Below are positions 59,741 through 64,000 of a stretch of DNA of 64,000 nt, one piece after another. Where the stretch lies: NCBI GenBank assembly GCA_004764695.1, contig SMSO01000025.1, forward strand, positions 2,279,102 to 2,343,101, written 5' to 3'. How positions within the stretch are numbered: the first letter of the stretch is position 1; every line of letters begins with the position of its first letter. A program made the position numbers and the translations under genes. The DNA is from Schizochytrium sp. TIO01. Taxonomy: Eukaryota; Sar; Bigyra; Thraustochytrida; Thraustochytriidae. Below the pieces are notes generated by a model. That model did not search any database. It was not told where the DNA came from and saw only the letters and a program-made list of their open reading frames with translations.

Positions 59741-61639
59741 TTACTGTTCAGCATCGGCGTCGTCTTTGTCTTCATCATCTCCAGACGCGCTTGCATCTAC
59801 GTCAGCATCAGCATCAGCAACATCCTCATCCACATCTTCGTTGGCTTCCTCAGCACTCTCACGAGCAGCTAGAGCAGATTGCAAAAGGCGCTCACGGAAT
59901 TCTGCATGATCCTTAACAAAGAAATGTTGGTCAAGCCCCTCGGGTAAAGAAAAGCGGGGGGGCTCGGCACCGGCAGGGATTCCTTCCCAAGCCAAACCAT
60001 CCGGAACTTGATGGACACCGAGAGGGATGGGTCCAGAAGAAGTTGTCTCAGTTGATTCCGATGATGATTTGCCCTTCTTGGACGGGCTTGCATCCCCAGC
60101 AGGAAGGTCAATCACTGACGGCCAATCAACCCCGCGCGATGCGCGTGGGAAAGGCGCACACGGTCCTAAGCGACGGCGCTTACCAATTTTAGCAACATCC
60201 TGGTTCCAGAATCCAACAAGCAATGTTAAGCGATGGGTTACTTGAGTTGGGTCACGAAGCTTGGTTTCTGCATTCCGAGTCCGCTTTGCAGACTGAGGCG
60301 GCCGTCCTGGCAATACACCATGGAGACGATCACCTGGGAACATCAGAAAGCTTCCGTTGACCGGGTTTGCGACATAAGCACGAGTGGCGGGTTCGACATC
60401 ATCCACGCGTTGGTCAAAGACAACAGTAGGGCCAGCACCAGCGTTGTCTCCTGTGAGATAGGTGACAGAGCTAACCACAGGGTGAAGGATGGTAGCATCC
60501 TTGCCGTTCAGAGAGTTTTCCTCAGTGTCAAAGTGCAGTTGGTGTCCAAGGTTACGACCACTCGGACGTGAGTGAACCCACCATTCTGCACCAACAATGT
60601 CATCACGACCTACCAAAGGAAGAAGCTCTTGAATGGCCTTTTCAACAAGGTTAGAAGGTTTTTTGGTAATATCATACCAAAATGAGAAGTAGGCACCATC
60701 GGCATAGTTTGTGCCTTCCCAGAACGGGGAGGAAGGTGAAAAGGACGAGCACAGCGCCTTCATGAGGTCAGCATCAAGAGCATTCTTCAAAAGTCGCACA
60801 GGGGCATCTTCTTTGGCTGTTTTCGGTCCTCCTAGCTCAGGATTTTGACCGACACATCTCCAGACCTCAGGGCCAATGCGCCACTTAACTGGGTACTTTT
60901 GCAAGTAAGGAATAGCTTCGTCAAAGTCTCCCCACTGGTGATGCATAAGCGCTAGAAGGTATGCTGCTTGTTCTGCACAGCTTTCAACCGGAGCGTCCAC
61001 CCAGTGCTCAATCCATCCATTTCCTTCACCTTCTTCCTCTTCTTCCTCCTCTTGATCTTCTTCCTCCATCTCGTTGCTGTTATCCTCGTTCTTAGCCTTG
61101 TCATTCTCCTCGTCATTCTCATCCTTTGCATCTGCGGCTCCAGAATCGGCTTGGGGCTTCTTTGGGGCATTACCAATTTCCGCTTTAATCTTGCGGAGGT
61201 CTTCTTCTTGGGCCACGAGCTTCTTGTATAGTGTGATAGCTGTGGTGGGATTACCATGCTCACGTTCGATATTAGCCAAGTTCAGGCGAGCCATGACTGC
61301 TCCATCCCACCATTCCAAGGCACGTTGGAACCACTCACGAGCATCCTCAAAATCCCTGTTGTCCAAGAAAAGCCCTCCAGCACAGTTCGCAGCAGTAGAT
61401 GCAATTACATGAAGAGGAGGTTCTTCGAGGCTCGCAAGATCGTTGTAGTCCATGCCTACGTCCTTGCGCTTACCAAGCTCTTCCAGAGCAACATCTTGGA
61501 TCAATTCATAGGCAGCGAATGCCTCGCTAAGTTCACCATCATCTTCATGTCCTTGAGCTGTCATAAAGAGCTCGTAGGCGCGGTCAGCGGTCACATCCTC
61601 ATACTCCTCAACAGATTGTTGGTCCTCGCTGCCACTCAT
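59741..61639 (-). CDS. TPR-containing 2-oxoglutarate/Fe(II) dioxygenase-like protein, 632 aa
   Basis: The first ATG is at 61639 (TTG three codons upstream). The N-terminal third is TPR-like: DRAYELFMTAQGHEDDGELSEAF, ANCAGGLFLDNRDFEDAREWFQRALEWW, ARLNLANIEREHGNPTTAITLYKKL. A Glu/Asp-rich run follows near 190-215. The C-terminal half is a double-stranded beta-helix dioxygenase domain: HFDTEE near 369-371 supplies the HxD metal ligands, GDRLHGVLPG near 440 the distal His, and HRLTLLVGFW near 470 the Arg that binds 2-oxoglutarate. A Ser/Lys segment and an acidic tail end the protein. It is likely a prolyl- or lysyl-hydroxylase-like enzyme on an unknown protein substrate. No signal peptide, so cytosolic or nuclear. 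Confidence 0.78.
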   Translation of the reverse strand: MSGSEDQQSVEEYEDVTADRAYELFMTAQGHEDDGELSEAFAAYELIQDVALEELGKRKDVGMDYNDLASLEEPPLHVIASTAANCAGGLFLDNRDFEDAREWFQRALEWWDGAVMARLNLANIEREHGNPTTAITLYKKLVAQEEDLRKIKAEIGNAPKKPQADSGAADAKDENDEENDKAKNEDNSNEMEEEDQEEEEEEEGEGNGWIEHWVDAPVESCAEQAAYLLALMHHQWGDFDEAIPYLQKYPVKWRIGPEVWRCVGQNPELGGPKTAKEDAPVRLLKNALDADLMKALCSSFSPSSPFWEGTNYADGAYFSFWYDITKKPSNLVEKAIQELLPLVGRDDIVGAEWWVHSRPSGRNLGHQLHFDTEENSLNGKDATILHPVVSSVTYLTGDNAGAGPTVVFDQRVDDVEPATRAYVANPVNGSFLMFPGDRLHGVLPGRPPQSAKRTRNAETKLRDPTQVTHRLTLLVGFWNQDVAKIGKRRRLGPCAPFPRASRGVDWPSVIDLPAGDASPSKKGKSSSESTETTSSGPIPLGVHQVPDGLAWEGIPAGAEPPRFSLPEGLDQHFFVKDHAEFRERLLQSALAARESAEEANEDVDEDVADADADVDASASGDDEDKDDADAEQ

Positions 61640-62512
61640 CGTGTCCAATCTATTATGCCTCTACACCCTTTTCAAGGCTCCAAGGACAGTGTTCAACCAA
61701 TGAAAGCGAACCTCAAGCAAGTACTTTGGTCCGCTTAGAAGGTGCTCTAGACCTCGCCAGCTACACCTAAAAGTGGACCTTTGCCGAGGAGATTCTGCGT
61801 GGAATCAGAATGGGAACTACAAGGACGCCACTGGCGATCCTGATTTACTCCGTTTGTTCAAAGAGGGACAATTAGGAGTCACCTAATGCGGCCTATCTCT
61901 TTAAGATTCCGAAAAAGGGTTGTGCACACTGCCGCAAAAGGGGTTGTTCAGAATAGAAGAAGAAAGGTTTCGCTGCTTTGCTCGGCTCATTAAGTAAGTC
62001 CTCGATCTAAGTTAACAAGATCGTCTCCATGGAGCCAAAGAAATCACAAATGAGGGTGTACTGTGCGAATCAACCTCAGACGAGGACGAAAGCTCGCCAC
62101 GGAGCAAATAAAGAAGCTCACAAGGGAGTGCAGAACGATGGTCCTCAAACTTTGAACAATTTCTCATACTACCTACTGCAAAGAACATTGACCTATTAAA
62201 GCAAAACATTTCAGATTACTTTCAACGTTGATGAAAAGACATAAAAGGTTGCAAATGACCTCTCAGAATGGCTTTGACATTATTTAAGAAAGTGGACCTC
62301 GTTTCTCGTTTCCTGAATTCATAGCATTTTCCTGTCACGTAGAGAATTGACTGATTTGTTTCCCTTTGATGTACTTAACTAAATACTCGTATGTATGTAC
62401 TTAGTTTGTACCTATTAACTTAGGTACCTACTTTTAAGATGATGAATGATCCCTTAAGCAAAACAGCTTTTGAGATTGGCCCCGACTAGAGCGCTGTTAA
62501 AAGCAAGGGCTC
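61640..62512. promoter_or_regulatory. Divergent spacer (dioxygenase / IDO)
   Basis: 873 bases between divergent starts, expected to hold both promoters. A TAGGTACCTA palindrome lies at 62421-62430, 83 bases before the IDO start. No TATA box is clear. Confidence 0.45.
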
Positions 62513-63661
62513 ATGTCTGCCTCATGCCTAGTAACTCGAGCTACGCTAGCTGAAAGGTGGGATCTGCATGAAGTGGGTTGTTTTCTGCCTCTTGACACAC
62601 CAGTTTGCCTTCCTGAGGATGTTTTTGCAGGATGGGAGACCATAGTGAAGAACTTGCCTCAGGTTCGCACAAAGACTCGTGGTGATCTTCTAGAGCTCAT
62701 TCGAGCACAGGAGGCAGCTGCTGATGATGTGGAGACTTTCTTGCATAGCTGCGAACCAAGGTTCTTGCGCAGAGCTCATGTGGTATTTGGGTTCATCGCG
62801 CAAGCTCTCATTCACGGTTTCAACAAGAACCCATGGAACTTCGCAGTAGATGAGGTTCCAGTGACCCTCGCTGAGCCGTATATGGTTGTCAACCAGAGAC
62901 TTGGCTTGCCAGGGATCACTTGCGCTTGCACCTTTGACACTTACAACTGGACGCTACGCAACCCAAAGGACGGAATTCAACTTAGTAATATGAAGAGTGT
63001 CTCCCGCATGACTTCAGAATCCGCGGAGGTGGCCTTTCATTTGACGAGTACAATGCATGGAATTATGGCTGATGCCTTGTTCGATCTCCTCCTGTGCCCC
63101 GAGGCGATCCGCAACAAAGATGTGATCTATTTGAGACAAACCATGCGTAAAATTAGGCGTGGATTGTTGCAGTGCATCAAAATATTCAAGTATATGGTCA
63201 AAAATCTTGATGGAGATTCTTTTGACCGCTACCGACCCCTTTTGCAGGGATGTTATCCTGTTGGTGCGAGGTTCGCACGTCGCAATGACGTAGATCCAAC
63301 CATTGTTTGTGCCAAAGGGGCGAGTGCTGGTCAAAGCGCGATGTTCTTTTTGCTAGATTCTGCCCTCCAGGTTCAGCACAAGGGCAGTGCCGCGGCTTTT
63401 GCAGAAGAGATGCTTTCTTATCTCCCCCGTCAGCATCGAGAGTGTGTCTTAGATTTCAAGTCACGCCTTGCAAAGTCGGGTTCTTTACGTGAAGTTAAAG
63501 GACTTGAGCCTGAGTATAGGTCTGCACTGCATGCCCTCCTTGCGTTTCGAACCTTCCACATGAAGGCCGCCATGCACTTCCTTGGCAAAGTCGTCACCGG
63601 CACCGGCGCTTCTGATTTTCGAGTGATGCTGCAAGAAACAATTGAAGAAACACGTTGCTAA
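62513..63661 (+). CDS. Indoleamine 2,3-dioxygenase (IDO) family heme protein
   Basis: A 382-residue single-exon protein with ATG at 62513. It follows the IDO family throughout: FLPLDTPVCLPEDVFAGWE at the start, EPRFLRRAHVVFGFIAQALIHG, GASAGQSAMFFLLD near 270-283, YLPRQHRECV, and FRTFHMKAAMHFLGKVV near 345-361, in which His349 is the expected proximal heme ligand. IDO opens the indole ring of tryptophan to N-formylkynurenine, the first step of the kynurenine route to NAD. Cytosolic. The length is slightly below fungal and human IDO (about 400). AATAAA at 63833 lies 172 bases past the stop. Related myoglobin-type proteins share the fold, so oxygenase activity is inferred. Confidence 0.88.
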   Translation: MSASCLVTRATLAERWDLHEVGCFLPLDTPVCLPEDVFAGWETIVKNLPQVRTKTRGDLLELIRAQEAAADDVETFLHSCEPRFLRRAHVVFGFIAQALIHGFNKNPWNFAVDEVPVTLAEPYMVVNQRLGLPGITCACTFDTYNWTLRNPKDGIQLSNMKSVSRMTSESAEVAFHLTSTMHGIMADALFDLLLCPEAIRNKDVIYLRQTMRKIRRGLLQCIKIFKYMVKNLDGDSFDRYRPLLQGCYPVGARFARRNDVDPTIVCAKGASAGQSAMFFLLDSALQVQHKGSAAAFAEEMLSYLPRQHRECVLDFKSRLAKSGSLREVKGLEPEYRSALHALLAFRTFHMKAAMHFLGKVVTGTGASDFRVMLQETIEETRC

Positions 63662-63894
63662 CACGGGCGACTGGGGAGGTTGCAAAACTCACGTTTAGTA
63701 GAACAGGATGCCTCAATCCATCCTGGCTTGATTTCCTATCATTATTTGGGTATTTATTATGGGCAAACTATTAATTCTTTATGGGTAGTAAAATTGAATC
63801 GTAGCACCTGTTTTCGCGACTGTTAAAAGAGCAATAAAATAACAAGAATACAAAATTATGAATATTTTGCTGTATATGTCTTATGAGACTATAA
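63662..63894. other. Convergent 3' spacer with AATAAA
   Basis: 233 AT-rich bases between converging genes, with AATAAA at 63833-63838. Confidence 0.4.
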
Positions 63895-64000
63895 CTAGTT
63901 TGTCCACTTGATGATGAGAATGATTGTAAAGATGAGAATGAGAACTACAAGGATTGCAATACATTTGATGGGGCGCGTACTCTTGGAGTACTTTTCCGCC
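63895..64000 (-). CDS. 3' end of a tail-anchored membrane protein (SNARE-like), cut by right edge
   Basis: Only the last 34 codons and the stop (63895-63897) are visible. They read as a basic juxtamembrane segment (EKYSKSTRPIKC) followed by a 20-residue hydrophobic helix (IAILVVLILIFTIILIIKW) and TN before the stop. A single helix at the extreme C-terminus after a basic stretch is the hallmark of tail-anchored proteins such as SNAREs. No SNARE motif is in the window, so the family is a guess. Confidence 0.6.
   Translation of the reverse strand, partial: AEKYSKSTRPIKCIAILVVLILIFTIILIIKWTN

Overview
This is a stretch of nuclear eukaryotic DNA. Most genes are long, intron-poor reading frames separated by AT-rich, microsatellite-rich spacers. 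One gene (36.2-37.5 kb) has canonical GT-AG introns. Gene content (a sperm-tail PG-rich-repeat flagellar protein, a Frizzled-like seven-helix receptor, an IDO-type dioxygenase, a PRC2-type WD40 protein, AIP1, PP1) suggests a flagellate protist. Intron-poor genes plus this mix would fit a stramenopile, perhaps a labyrinthulomycete/thraustochytrid, but that placement is inference. The standard genetic code works throughout. Starts were placed at the first in-frame ATG, because several open frames extend upstream only through TTG or GTG.

Layout. 0-10 kb: 5' part of an SMUBP-2-type helicase (-, cut by the left edge), an unknown coiled-coil protein (+), a rhomboid-like membrane protein (-), its frameshifted tandem paralogue (-), and a GFA-fold/SH3-like/proline-rich protein (+). 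10-21.6 kb: PP1-type phosphatase (-), a 4.5 kb spacer full of simple repeats, AIP1/WDR1 (+) and a soluble-adenylyl-cyclase-like protein (-). 21.6-36 kb: a gene-poor region with a four-copy 89-bp tandem repeat, the Frizzled-like receptor (+), a divergent FolD-like protein (+) and many short GTAGGTAC-type motifs. 36-46.9 kb: a four-exon membrane protein (+), an 1874-residue EF-hand/ankyrin protein (-), a small membrane-anchored coiled-coil protein (+) and an EED/ESC-like WD40 protein (+). 47-64 kb: a flagellar PG-repeat protein (+) whose end overlaps a glutathione-peroxidase-like protein (-), a PH/UBA-like/RBR/RanBP2 ubiquitin ligase (-), a TPR-2OG dioxygenase (-), IDO (+) and the 3' end of a tail-anchored, SNARE-like gene (-) at the right edge.

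There is no operon logic; genes are independent and many are arranged divergently or convergently. A recurring theme is enzyme folds whose catalytic residues look substituted: FolD, rhomboid, GPx, GFA and cyclase. I found no convincing tRNA, rRNA, CRISPR array or intact transposon. The most notable items are the Frizzled-like receptor with an altered KTxxxW motif and an overlapping upstream ORF, the pseudo-rhomboid pair, the multi-domain RBR ligase, the 89-bp palindrome-bearing tandem array, and the dispersed GTAGGTAC motif family.
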